Source of the DNA: Saccharopolyspora sp. SCSIO 74807
GTDB lineage: Bacteria > Actinomycetota > Actinomycetes > Mycobacteriales > Pseudonocardiaceae
Assembly: GCF_037023755.1 (NCBI RefSeq)
Contig: NZ_CP146100.1
Coordinates: 3,751,501-3,815,500, forward strand
Reading direction: 5' to 3'
Length of the DNA stretch: 64,000 bases
The notes beneath the pieces were generated by a model, which searched no databases, was not told the DNA's origin, and saw nothing but the letters and a program-made list of their open reading frames with translations. Position numbers and translations under genes: made by a program. Each line of letters begins with the position of its first letter. Positions within the stretch are counted from its first letter, which is position 1. This document shows, piece after piece, positions 8,764 through 16,813 of this stretch.

Positions 8764-8840
8764 GATCCGGGCCGACTTCCCGGAGTGAGCGGACCGTTGG
8801 TTCGACTAGATTGGTCGAACGGTCCGTTCACTCCTGGTGG
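8764..8840. repeat. First copy of a 120-bp-period direct repeat
   Basis: The 77 bases here are nearly identical to 8884-8960, exactly 120 bp further on. The unit comprises a GATCCGGGCCGACTTC spacer, the 51-bp palindrome and the following CTC-TGGTG. The second copy runs into the 3' end of trmL. Confidence 0.85.
8783..8833. repeat. Interspersed palindromic repeat, copy 1
   Basis: A 51-bp imperfect palindrome centred at 8808 between convergent hisG and trmL. Left arm GAGTGAGCGGACCGTTGG, right arm CGAACGGTCCGTTCACTC, AT-containing centre CTAGATT. The nested palindromes GCGG-A-CCGTT and AACGG-T-CCGTT have centres (8793, 8823) 30 bp apart. Confidence 0.9.
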
Positions 8841-8902
8841 TCCCGCGTGGTCCAGCACTGGCCGACACACCCGCGGATCGCTAGATCCGGGCCGACTTCT
8901 CG

Positions 8903-8953
8903 GAGTGAGCGGACCGTTGGTCCGGCTAGATTGGTCGAACGGTCCGTTCACTC
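8903..8953. repeat. Interspersed palindromic repeat, copy 2
   Basis: Near-identical to copy 1, centred at 8928, inner centres 8913 and 8943 (30 bp apart). A GGCCGACAC-containing element at 8860-8881, 21 bp upstream, matches the terminal inverted repeat of the 11.6 kb copy. Confidence 0.9.
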
Positions 8954-8969
8954 GTGGTGAAAAGCGGGG

Positions 8970-9431
8970 TCAGGGCATTGCGAAGTTCTGCTGGCGCCAT
9001 GCCTCGTAGACGGCGACGGCGGCCGAGTTGGCCAGGTTCATCGAGCGGATGCCGGGCAGCATCGGGATCCGCACCCTGGCGGTGATCCGCTCCGAGTCCA
9101 GCACCTCCGGCGGCAGACCGGTCGACTCGCGGCCGAACAGCAGCACGTCGCCGGGGAAGTAGGAGACCTGCTCGAACGAGGTCTCCGCGGAGGACGTGAA
9201 CGCCACGATCCGTTTTGGCGCGAGATCGCGCAGCAGCGCCTCCCAGTCGTCGTGCACGTGCAGCGCAGCGCGGTCGCGGTAGTCCAGCCCGGCCCGGCGC
9301 AGCTTCGCGTCCGCCACGCTGAACCCCAGCGGCCGGACCAGGTGCAGCGCGCACCCGGAACCGGCGACCATCCGGACCGCGTTGCCCGTGTTGCCGGGGA
9401 TCTCGGGGTGGTGGAAGACGACTTGGAACAC
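8970..9431 (-). CDS. trmL: tRNA (cytidine/uridine-34 2'-O)-methyltransferase
   Basis: A 153-residue SPOUT-superfamily methyltransferase that 2'-O-methylates the wobble nucleotide of certain leucine tRNAs. It begins VFQVVFHHPEIPGNTGNAVR, matching the usual TrmL N-terminus. It has the FGRESTGLP motif and the C-terminal knot motif IPMLPGIRSMNLANSAAVAVYE in two contiguous parts. I chose GTG at 9431 because GGAAGGAC precedes it and the family starts here; the longer open frame upstream is not homologous. It faces hisG across two palindromic repeats and diverges from priA. Confidence 0.9.
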   Translation of the reverse strand: MFQVVFHHPEIPGNTGNAVRMVAGSGCALHLVRPLGFSVADAKLRRAGLDYRDRAALHVHDDWEALLRDLAPKRIVAFTSSAETSFEQVSYFPGDVLLFGRESTGLPPEVLDSERITARVRIPMLPGIRSMNLANSAAVAVYEAWRQQNFAMP

Positions 9432-9534
9432 CGGGGTCCTTCCCGCCGCGGACTCGTTGCAGGAGGCATCGTAATGATCCCGCAGGCCCGGGCGGACCGT
9501 CCGGGCGTCGGTGCGCTCTGGTAGAGAAAAGGGC

Positions 9535-11547
9535 ATGGCCCCGCGGACGACGAGCGACGCCGCGCGCACGGCTGCCGCGACGTCTCCGGTGGCCAGCGTG
9601 CTGGTGGAGGTCGCGCTGCCGGTGCACCTGGACCGCACCTTCGATTACCTCGTCCCGGAGCGGCTGGACGGCGAGGCCGTGCCCGGCTGCCGGGTGCGGG
9701 TGTCGTTCCGCAACAAGCTCGTCGACGGATTCCTGCTGGAGCGCAAGGAAACCTCCGAGTTCACCGGCTCGCTGCGCTGGCTGGAGCGGGTGACCTCCTC
9801 GGAGGTCGTGCTACCGCCCGGGCTGCTGGAGCTGTGCCGGGCGGTGGCCGCCCGCTACGGCGGGATGCTCGCCGACGTGGTGCGGCTGGCGGTGCCGCCG
9901 CGGCACGCGCGCGCCGAGAAGCAGGTGCTCGAACCCGCGGCGACGCCGCCACGGCCGCCGAGCGAACCCTGGTCCCGGTACCAGTGGGGTCCGTCGTTGC
10001 TGGACGCCGTGCATGCGGGCAGACCGGCCCGCGCGGTGTGGCAGGCGCTGCCCGGTGAGCAGTGGACCGACCGGCTCGCCGAGGCCGCCGCGACCGCCGC
10101 CTCCGCCGGGCGCGGCGCGCTGATCGTGGTCCCGGACTTCCGCGACGTCGAGCGGCTGCACGCCGCCTGCGCGAAGTTGCTGGGCGAGTCCGGGGTCGTC
10201 GCGCTCACCGGCGATCTCGGCCGGGAGAAGCGCTACAAGCGGTGGCTGGCGGTGCTGCGCGGCGCGGTTCGGGTCGTCGTCGGCACCCGGGCTGCGATGT
10301 TCGCGCCGGTGCACGACCTCGGGCTCGCCGTGGTTTGGGACGACGGCGATGCGATGCACAGCTACCAGCTCTCGCCGTATCCGCACGCGCGCGACGTGCT
10401 CACGCATCGCGCGCACGCGGCCGGAGCCGGTGTGCTCGTCGGGGGTTTCGCGCGCACCGCGGAGGCAGCGCTGCTGGTCGAGTCCGGTTGGGCGCAGGAG
10501 GTCGTCGCGCACCGCGATCAGGTTCGCCGGTCCGCGCCGCGGGTGACCGCGATCGGGGAGGACGACCGGCAGCTCGCCCGCGACCCGGCGGCGCACGCGG
10601 CCCGGTTGCCGTCGGTGGCGTTCGAGGCCGCGCGGGGAGCGTTGAAGCAGGGCGCTCCGGTGTTGGTGCAGGTGCCGCGTCGCGGCTACGTGCCCGCGCT
10701 GGCCTGCGGGGATTGCCGGGAGCGGGCGCGGTGCCGGCGCTGCGCGGGTCCGCTGGGGCTGCCGGGCGGCACCGTGGAAGGCGCACCCCGGCCCGCGGCG
10801 TGCAGGTGGTGCGGGGCGGCGGAAGCGGCTTTCCGGTGCGGTTCGTGCGGATCCCGGAAGTTGCGGGCGATCGCGGTCGGCTCCGGGCGCACCGCCGAAG
10901 AACTCGGTCGGGCGTTCAGCAACGTCACCGTCCGCACCTCGGACGGCTCCGAGATGCTGGAGAAGGTTCCGGCGAAGCCCGCGCTGGTGGTGAGCACGCC
11001 GGGCGCCGAGCCGGTCGCCGAAGGCGGCTACGGCGCCGCGCTGCTGCTGGACGGGCGAACCCTGTTGTCCCGCCCGGAACTTCGCGCGGCTGAGGAGACG
11101 TTGCGGCTGTGGTTCGCCGCGGCCGCGCTGGTGCGCCCCGGCGAGGACGGCGGCCGGGTGGTCGTCATGGCGGACTCCTCGCTGCAACCGGTGCAGGCGC
11201 TGGTGCGCTGGGACCCTTCCTGGCACGCGGCGCTGGAGCTGGCCGGGCGCGCCGAACTCGGCTTCCCGCCCGCGATGCGGGTGGCCGCGGTGGACGGCAC
11301 TCCGGACGCGGTCGCCGACCTGCTCGATCACTTGGAACTGCCCGAAAGCGGGGAAATCCTCGGTCCGGTGCCGCTGGGCGAGGTGGACGAGGACGGCGGC
11401 TCCGAACGCGAACGCGCCCTGGTGCGGGTGGCTCGCACCGAGGGGCGCGCGCTGGCGAGTGCCGTGTACCAGGCGCAGTCGGTGCGCGAGACCAAGCGCG
11501 CCGCCGACAGCGTCCGGGTCCGCGTCGACCCGCTCGAACTGCTCTGA
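9535..11547 (+). CDS. priA: Primosomal protein N', helicase-degenerate actinobacterial form
   Basis: A 670-residue PriA-family replication-restart protein. The N-terminal DNA-binding region (VALPVHLDRTFDYLVPE) and the cysteine-rich zinc module (CGDCRERARCRRC, then CRWC and CGSC) are intact. The ATPase core has lost its Walker motifs: no GSGKT is found, and the DEAH-equivalent position reads VVWDDGDAMHS. Actinobacterial PriA homologues are generally described as lacking helicase activity. I chose the ATG at 9535, preceded by AGAAAAGGG, over an upstream in-frame GTG. Confidence 0.9.
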   Translation: MAPRTTSDAARTAAATSPVASVLVEVALPVHLDRTFDYLVPERLDGEAVPGCRVRVSFRNKLVDGFLLERKETSEFTGSLRWLERVTSSEVVLPPGLLELCRAVAARYGGMLADVVRLAVPPRHARAEKQVLEPAATPPRPPSEPWSRYQWGPSLLDAVHAGRPARAVWQALPGEQWTDRLAEAAATAASAGRGALIVVPDFRDVERLHAACAKLLGESGVVALTGDLGREKRYKRWLAVLRGAVRVVVGTRAAMFAPVHDLGLAVVWDDGDAMHSYQLSPYPHARDVLTHRAHAAGAGVLVGGFARTAEAALLVESGWAQEVVAHRDQVRRSAPRVTAIGEDDRQLARDPAAHAARLPSVAFEAARGALKQGAPVLVQVPRRGYVPALACGDCRERARCRRCAGPLGLPGGTVEGAPRPAACRWCGAAEAAFRCGSCGSRKLRAIAVGSGRTAEELGRAFSNVTVRTSDGSEMLEKVPAKPALVVSTPGAEPVAEGGYGAALLLDGRTLLSRPELRAAEETLRLWFAAAALVRPGEDGGRVVVMADSSLQPVQALVRWDPSWHAALELAGRAELGFPPAMRVAAVDGTPDAVADLLDHLELPESGEILGPVPLGEVDEDGGSERERALVRVARTEGRALASAVYQAQSVRETKRAADSVRVRVDPLELL

Positions 11548-11614
11548 GCGCGCGACGTGCGCCCGCCGGCTCCGACCGGCCGCCGGTTCGCCTTCCTGGC
11601 GTGCGCCCACTTCC

Positions 11615-11752
11615 GGCCGACACGCCCGCACATCGCTCAACCCGTCCTACATCGAGCGAGATGAACGGACCGTTGGCCCGGTCTATTCGGTCCAACGGTC
11701 CGTTCGCTCGGTGAAACCGGCCCGGCCCGGGCGATGTGCGGGTGTGTCGGCC
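11615..11752. mobile_element. MITE-like 138-bp element with 22-bp terminal inverted repeats
   Basis: Terminal arms 11615-11636 and 11731-11752 are inverted copies matching at 21 of 22 positions; both contain GGCCGACAC and CCCGCACATCGC. Concentrically inside lies a 51-bp palindrome. No target-site duplication is evident at the outer edges and no transposase is encoded. It lies between convergent priA and the polysaccharide deacetylase gene. The mobile-element label is an inference from structure and dispersion. Confidence 0.65.
11659..11709. repeat. Interspersed palindromic repeat, copy 3
   Basis: Centred at 11684, inverse orientation to copies 1 and 2 (centre reads TCTATTC). Inner palindromes AACGG-A-CCGTT and AACGG-T-CCGTT are centred at 11669 and 11699, 30 bp apart. 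Confidence 0.9.
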
Positions 11753-11830
11753 TAGCGCAGGGCGTGCGCGGATCGCCGCCTGTCTTCGGCTCAGGCGCTG
11801 TCCGTTCAACTCCGGGAAGTGCCGGGGCGA

Positions 11831-12862
11831 TCAGTAGCGGTAGAGGTTCGGCAGGTTCGGTGCCGGGGCGGTGTCGGCCGCGGCCGGGGCGGAGATCCGG
11901 TTCGGATCGCCGTCGGAGGTGTAGCGGCGTTCGGGCTGGGCGGCGAGCTTGTCCAGCCACTGCGTCGAGCCGTACTCGGCCTCGTCGCCGGTGGCCGCCT
12001 GCGAGCGGATCCGCGGGATGCTGGTGCGGTCGAAGTCGGCGTCGAACGGCGACGGCGCCGGGTTGGACCCGACCAGGAACACCGCGTCGTGGTGGTAGCT
12101 GACTCCGTCCGCGGTGCCGTCGGTGGCCAGCGGCTCGTCGTCGGGATGCATTCCCAGCGGCAGCGCCAGCGACCGCACCGGCACGTCCGGCAGCGCTTCG
12201 CCGATCATCCGCTGCATCCCGGCGATCTGGTGCTGCGCCTCGGCCGAGTCGACCTTGCCCAGGTTGGGGTGTTCGAGGGTGTGGTTGCCGACCTCGAAGC
12301 CGTGCTCGTGCAGCCAGGGCAGCGTGCGCTTGCCGCCGGGGTCCTCGAACGGCGGGTCGAAGACGAAGAACGTCGCGGTGGGCCGGAACTCCGGATGCTC
12401 GGCGGCGGTGTCGAGCATGATCCGCACGGCGGTGTCCGGCGCCGGCTGCCCAGCACTGTCCAATGTGAACTGCCCGGTGGATCCGTCGTCGAAGGTGAGC
12501 AGCACCGGGTGCCGTCCGGCGGGCACGTCGATCCGCCCGGTGGCGTACTCGCTCGCGGTGATCGGGGTGTAGCCCTCGTCGCTGAGTCGTTCCAGTTCCG
12601 CGCGGAACTCCTGCGGTGTGCGGTCGTAGACGCTGCTCGGATCGGGCGTGATCCGGTGGTACATCAGCACCGGCACTTCGCCGAGTTCGTTGGCATGAAC
12701 CGATTCCGGAGCGGGCGGCGGAGGCGGCGCCGGTGGCGCGGCGGGCGGTGGCTTGGCGGTGGCTTGGTCGGCTGATCTCGCGGGAGCACTGCACGCGGCA
12801 CCGGACACGGCGAGCAACGAGACCGCCGCGGCGATGCAGGTGCGTTCGATCACACTCAACAT
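11831..12862 (-). CDS. Secreted polysaccharide deacetylase (NodB/CE4), probable lipoprotein
   Basis: A 343-residue extracytoplasmic deacetylase of carbohydrate esterase family 4, probably acting on peptidoglycan or another N-acetylated glycan. The N-terminus is a signal peptide ending in an atypical lipobox GAAC (Cys24), followed by a Pro/Ala-rich linker. The NodB domain shows motif 1 TFDDG (124-128) and the metal-binding HTLEH (195-199). The ATG at 12862 gives the best signal peptide; ATG at 12874 is possible. It converges on priA across the 138-bp palindromic element. Confidence 0.8.
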   Translation of the reverse strand: MLSVIERTCIAAAVSLLAVSGAACSAPARSADQATAKPPPAAPPAPPPPPAPESVHANELGEVPVLMYHRITPDPSSVYDRTPQEFRAELERLSDEGYTPITASEYATGRIDVPAGRHPVLLTFDDGSTGQFTLDSAGQPAPDTAVRIMLDTAAEHPEFRPTATFFVFDPPFEDPGGKRTLPWLHEHGFEVGNHTLEHPNLGKVDSAEAQHQIAGMQRMIGEALPDVPVRSLALPLGMHPDDEPLATDGTADGVSYHHDAVFLVGSNPAPSPFDADFDRTSIPRIRSQAATGDEAEYGSTQWLDKLAAQPERRYTSDGDPNRISAPAAADTAPAPNLPNLYRY

Positions 12863-13020
12863 CGGCTCGCACATTAGTGGAGAAACTGCCCGATGTGGAT
12901 ACTCCAAGTGATTAATTGATCTTTCGAACGCTACCTGGAAGGGTGGCGCGCGCCATACAGCCGACAACGTAACGTGACGTTGGGTTGTCCGGATTCGCCG
13001 AAGTCGGGGAGGCGAAAGCT

Positions 13021-14634
13021 GTGACCGAACCTGTCTCCGAAGGCCCCGCCGGGGCCGGAAAAGTCAGCCGTACCAACCGGATTCCGCAGTGGGCGCTGGT
13101 GGGAGCCGCCGTCGTCGTGCTGCTCGTGGCGGCGTACCTGCTGCTCCGCTTTCTGTCCACAGAGGACGTAGAAGTGGACGGCCTGCCGGAGCACCCGGTG
13201 ACTCCCGCCGCCGCTGCCGATGGATCCATTCAGATCCGCACTGAAAACCCCGGTGTGGCCCAAGTGCTGCTCGACGGCCGCCATGTGGGTGTCCAGCAGC
13301 AGCCCGGAAAACTCGCCGTGCACGCCCAATCTCCGCCGGACGGGGTGCACCGGCTGGAGGTCATCACGCCGCGCTCGGTGTCCTGGCTCGGCTCCACCAG
13401 CACCACGCGGGAGTTCACAGTGGACAGTGAGCCGCCGCAGCTGGCGGTGGAGGACTCGCTGCGCCCGGAGCGGCTCGGCGAACCGGTGACCGTGCGCGGC
13501 AAGGCCGCGGGCGCGGCGCAGGTCACCGTTGCGGGCAAACCGGTCGTGCCGCGCCCGGACGGCTCGTTCTCCGCCGTGGTCGACCGGCCGGACCGCGAAG
13601 TGCAGGTCGTGGCCACCGACGACGCGGGCAACCGCGCCGCGAAGACGATGACGGTGCACATCAAGCATCCCGGGATGCGCGCGGTGCACATGACCGGGCT
13701 CGCCTGGACCAGCGGCAAGCTGCGCGAACCCGTGCTGGAGATGGCGCGGCAAGGCCGCATCGACACCGTCGAACTCGACATCAAGGACGAGAGCGGCGAA
13801 ATCCCGTACGACTCGAAGCTGCCCGAGGCGAACCGGATCGGCGCGGTGAAGAACTACTACAGCGCCCGCGAGGCGATCGACCAGCTGCACGGCATGGGCG
13901 TGCGCGTCGTCGGGCGCCTGGTCGCGTTCAAGGACCCGGTGCTGGGCGAGGCGTCCTGGCGCGAAGGACACCCGGAGCGGGTCGTGCAGACCTCCGACGG
14001 GCAGCCGTGGACCGGCGGGTACGGCGGCTACGCGTTCACCAACTTCGCCGATCCCGCGGTGCGCCAGTACAACATCGACGTCGCCGCGGAGGCCGCGGAG
14101 CTGGGCTTCGACGACGTGCTCTACGACTACGTGCGCAGGCCCGACGGCGGTATCGAGAAGATGCGCTTCGCCGGGCTGAACACCACGCCGGAAGCCGGGA
14201 TCGCGGAGTTCCTGCGCCAGAGCCAGACCGCGGTGCGCTCGCGGGGCGCGCTGCTGGGTGCCTCGGTGTTCGGCATCTCGGTGGACCGGCCCACGCAGAT
14301 CGCCCAGGACATCCCGCAGATGGCGAAGTTCGTGGACTACATCGCGCCGATGGTCTACCCGTCGCACTGGGGGCCGGGCGAGTTCGGGGTGGCCGAACCG
14401 AACTCCGCGCCCTACGACATCGTGCGGCGTTCGCTGGCGAAGTTCTCCGAGGCGGTGGCCGGTACCGACGTGCAGATCATCCCGTGGTTGCAGGACTTCA
14501 GCCTCGGGGCGGAGTACGGGCCCGCCGAGGTCGGCGCGCAGATCGACGCGGCGCGGGACGGCGGAATGCCGTCCTACCTGCTGTGGGCGCCGAACTGCCG
14601 GTACCACGGGGACGCGCTGGTCCCGCAGGGCTGA
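13021..14634 (+). CDS. Membrane-anchored putative glycoside hydrolase (DUF4015)
   Basis: A 537-residue protein with a short cytoplasmic N-terminus and one transmembrane helix (about 23-43). About 190 residues of beta-rich, Ig-like sequence follow, then a TIM-barrel-like domain of the DUF4015 putative glycosidase type. Landmarks are TVELDIKDESGEI, GFDDVLYDYVRRPDGG and YIAPMVYPSHW. The active site would face the cell surface; the substrate is unknown. GTG at 13021 follows GGGGAGG at good spacing. It is divergent from the deacetylase gene (158-bp gap), so both may act in envelope glycan remodelling. Confidence 0.75.
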   Translation: MTEPVSEGPAGAGKVSRTNRIPQWALVGAAVVVLLVAAYLLLRFLSTEDVEVDGLPEHPVTPAAAADGSIQIRTENPGVAQVLLDGRHVGVQQQPGKLAVHAQSPPDGVHRLEVITPRSVSWLGSTSTTREFTVDSEPPQLAVEDSLRPERLGEPVTVRGKAAGAAQVTVAGKPVVPRPDGSFSAVVDRPDREVQVVATDDAGNRAAKTMTVHIKHPGMRAVHMTGLAWTSGKLREPVLEMARQGRIDTVELDIKDESGEIPYDSKLPEANRIGAVKNYYSAREAIDQLHGMGVRVVGRLVAFKDPVLGEASWREGHPERVVQTSDGQPWTGGYGGYAFTNFADPAVRQYNIDVAAEAAELGFDDVLYDYVRRPDGGIEKMRFAGLNTTPEAGIAEFLRQSQTAVRSRGALLGASVFGISVDRPTQIAQDIPQMAKFVDYIAPMVYPSHWGPGEFGVAEPNSAPYDIVRRSLAKFSEAVAGTDVQIIPWLQDFSLGAEYGPAEVGAQIDAARDGGMPSYLLWAPNCRYHGDALVPQG

Positions 14635-14956
14635 GCGGGCGGCCGCGCCGGGCGAGTGGTCCGGCGCGGCCCGCACGTCGGTCGCGGGCGGTGCGTGCGG
14701 AGTCCGCAGGAACAGGGTGTTCGCTTCCCGGAAGCGCGCTTCGTCCAGTGCGCGCACAGCAGCGCCGAGATTGCCGAGAATCTTCGATTTTGTCCATTGG
14801 GCTGAACGATCACCGGCAATTGCCCTCGTGGTGGCTACTCCGCCGGGCGGTTTCAGGCGAAGCCGATCTCAGTCCGCAAACGGTTCGCCCGTTCGTGTTG
14901 TCCGGCGCATCGGCAGTGGGCACAGTGGCGAGCATCACCGAGACCGGAGGTGCGCC
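14635..14956. other. Gap before the gamma-glutamyltransferase gene
   Basis: Contains a strong hairpin just after the DUF4015 gene and otherwise no supported feature. The minus-strand frames open here continue antisense through the neighbouring gene and are judged to be shadows. Confidence 0.5.
14641..14671 (+). terminator. GC-rich terminator hairpin after the DUF4015 gene
   Basis: GGCCGCGCCGG and CCGGCGCGGCC form a perfect 11-bp stem with a 9-nt loop, starting 7 bp after the stop codon. No U-tract follows. Confidence 0.6.
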
Positions 14957-16750
14957 ATGCAGCGAAGGATCGTCCGCAGCACGTTGGCCGCGCTGGCGTC
15001 GTGCGCGCTGCTCGCACCAATGGCGCAAGCGGTACCGGCTCCCGCGCCTGGCCCGTCCAAGAAGGCCGAGGCCGTCGGTCGCGGCGGCGCGGTGTCCAGT
15101 GTGGACTCCGATGCGACGCGTGCCGGGATCGAAGTGTTGCGCCGCGGAGGATCGGCCGCCGACGCCGCGGTCGCGGTGGCTGCCGCGCTCGGCGTCACCG
15201 AGCCGTATTCCGCGGGCATCGGCGGAGGCGGCTACTTCACGCACTACGACGCCCAGACCGGCAAGGTGTCCACAATCGACGGACGCGAGACCGCGCCGGC
15301 CGCCGCGGGCGAAGGCCTGTTCCTGGAGAACGGCAAGCCGATCCCCAAGGACGAGGCCATCACCAGCGGTCTCGGCGTCGGCGTGCCCGGCACTCCGGCC
15401 ACCTGGCAGCGGGCGCTGGACAACTGGGGCCGCAAGGACCTCGGCGAGGTGCTGCGCCCGGCCGAACGGCTCGCTCGCAACGGATTCGTCGTCGACGAGA
15501 CCTTCCGGCAGCAGACCGCGCAGAACCAGCAGCGGTTCAGCGCGTTCCCCGCCACCCGGGACCTGTTCCTGCCCGGTGGGCAGCCGCCGCGGCCCGGCAC
15601 CGTGCTGCGCAACCCGGACCTGGCCGACACCTACCGGACGCTCGGCGAACAGGGCCTCGACCCGTTCTACCGCGGCGAGATCGGCGCGGACGTCGCCGCG
15701 ACCGTCCAGCACCCGCCGGTCGACCCGGCCGCGGGCCGGCACGTGCGGCCCGGCGGGATGACCGCCCGCGACCTGCGGGACTACCGCGCGGTCGACCGGG
15801 AGCCGACGCACGTCGACTACCGCGGCCTGGACGTCTACGGCATGGCGCCGTCGGCCTCCGGCGGCACGACCGTCGGCGAAGCGCTCAACATCCTCGAGCG
15901 CAGCGACCTGCCGGAGCTGGACGAGGCGCAATACCTGCACCGCTACCTGGAGGCGAGCAAGCTCGGGTTCGCCGACCGCGACCGCTGGGTCGGGGACCCG
16001 GCGTTCTCCGACGTGCCCACGAGCGAGCTGACCGGGCAGCGGTTCGCCGACTCCCGATCCTGCTTGATCACTCCGGACGCCGTGCTGCCCGCCCCTGCCG
16101 CGCCCGGCAACCCGCGCGACCCGGGTGGCTGCGCACCGGCGACCGCGCCCGGCGGCGAGCACCACGAAGGGCCGAACACCTCGCACCTGACCGTCGCCGA
16201 CGCCAGCGGCGACGTCGTCTCCTACACGCTGACCATCGAGCAGACCGGCGGCAGCGCGATCACCGTTCCTGGCCGCGGTTTCCTGCTCAACAACGAGCTG
16301 ACCGACTTCTCGTTCACCCCGGCCGCGCCGGGCGAACCGGACCCGAACCTGCCCGGCCCCGGCAAGCGGCCGCGCAGCTCGATCAGCCCGACCATCGTGC
16401 TCCGGGACGGCGAGCCGCTGCTGGCCACCGGCAGCCCCGGCGGAGCCACGATCATCACCACCGTGCTGCAGGTGCTGACCGGCAGGCTGGACCGCGGAAT
16501 GTCCCTTGTGGACGCGATCGCGGAACCCCGCGCCTCGCAGCGCAATTCAGCGAGTACCGACGCCGAACCCGGGTTCCTCGCCCAGCCGGAGGCGGACAAG
16601 CTGCGCGGCATCGGGCACGAGTTCGAAACCTCCGCTGAGATCGGCGCGGCGACCGGCGTGGAGCGGCTGCCGGACGGGCGCTGGGTGGCCGCCGCCGAGC
16701 CGCAGCGGCGCGGTGGCGGCTCCGCCGAGGTGGTCGTGCCCGCCCCGTGA
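14957..16750 (+). CDS. ggt: Gamma-glutamyltranspeptidase, secreted
   Basis: A 597-residue secreted Ntn-hydrolase that cleaves gamma-glutamyl bonds in glutathione-type or gamma-glutamyl peptides. Residues 1-25 form a signal peptide ending AQA. The precursor should self-cleave before Thr408 (NTSH, 407-410), giving the large and small subunits; the small subunit starts TSHLTVAD. RKRPRSSISPT-like and GSPGG motifs are present in the second half (KRPRSSISPTIV, TGSPGGATI). The ATG follows GGAGG at 8 nt. Actinobacteria of this group mainly use mycothiol, so scavenging or mycothiol-conjugate processing is conceivable (inference). Confidence 0.93.
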   Translation: MQRRIVRSTLAALASCALLAPMAQAVPAPAPGPSKKAEAVGRGGAVSSVDSDATRAGIEVLRRGGSAADAAVAVAAALGVTEPYSAGIGGGGYFTHYDAQTGKVSTIDGRETAPAAAGEGLFLENGKPIPKDEAITSGLGVGVPGTPATWQRALDNWGRKDLGEVLRPAERLARNGFVVDETFRQQTAQNQQRFSAFPATRDLFLPGGQPPRPGTVLRNPDLADTYRTLGEQGLDPFYRGEIGADVAATVQHPPVDPAAGRHVRPGGMTARDLRDYRAVDREPTHVDYRGLDVYGMAPSASGGTTVGEALNILERSDLPELDEAQYLHRYLEASKLGFADRDRWVGDPAFSDVPTSELTGQRFADSRSCLITPDAVLPAPAAPGNPRDPGGCAPATAPGGEHHEGPNTSHLTVADASGDVVSYTLTIEQTGGSAITVPGRGFLLNNELTDFSFTPAAPGEPDPNLPGPGKRPRSSISPTIVLRDGEPLLATGSPGGATIITTVLQVLTGRLDRGMSLVDAIAEPRASQRNSASTDAEPGFLAQPEADKLRGIGHEFETSAEIGAATGVERLPDGRWVAAAEPQRRGGGSAEVVVPAP

Positions 16751-16813
16751 CGGCAGCGGACCGAGCCGGCACCGAAAGCGGCTCAGACAGCCAGGAACTC
16801 TCGGACGACGAGC

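Noticed and set aside
8764-8960. Possible CRISPR array from the direct repeats
   Set aside because: Only two units at this site, each a long palindrome with a similar, not unique, spacer; no cas genes in the window; copies are dispersed over 54 kb.
8664-9009. Open frames encoding repeated peptides such as NGPLVRLDWSNGPFT, also seen near 11.7, 24.1 and 39.9 kb
   Set aside because: The peptides are simply translations of the palindromic DNA repeats on either strand; the frames differ between loci, lack ribosome-binding sites and do not resemble proteins.
14258-14956. Upstream extension of the gamma-glutamyltransferase frame
   Set aside because: Overlaps the DUF4015 gene; ATG 14957 has GGAGG and is followed by a proper signal peptide.
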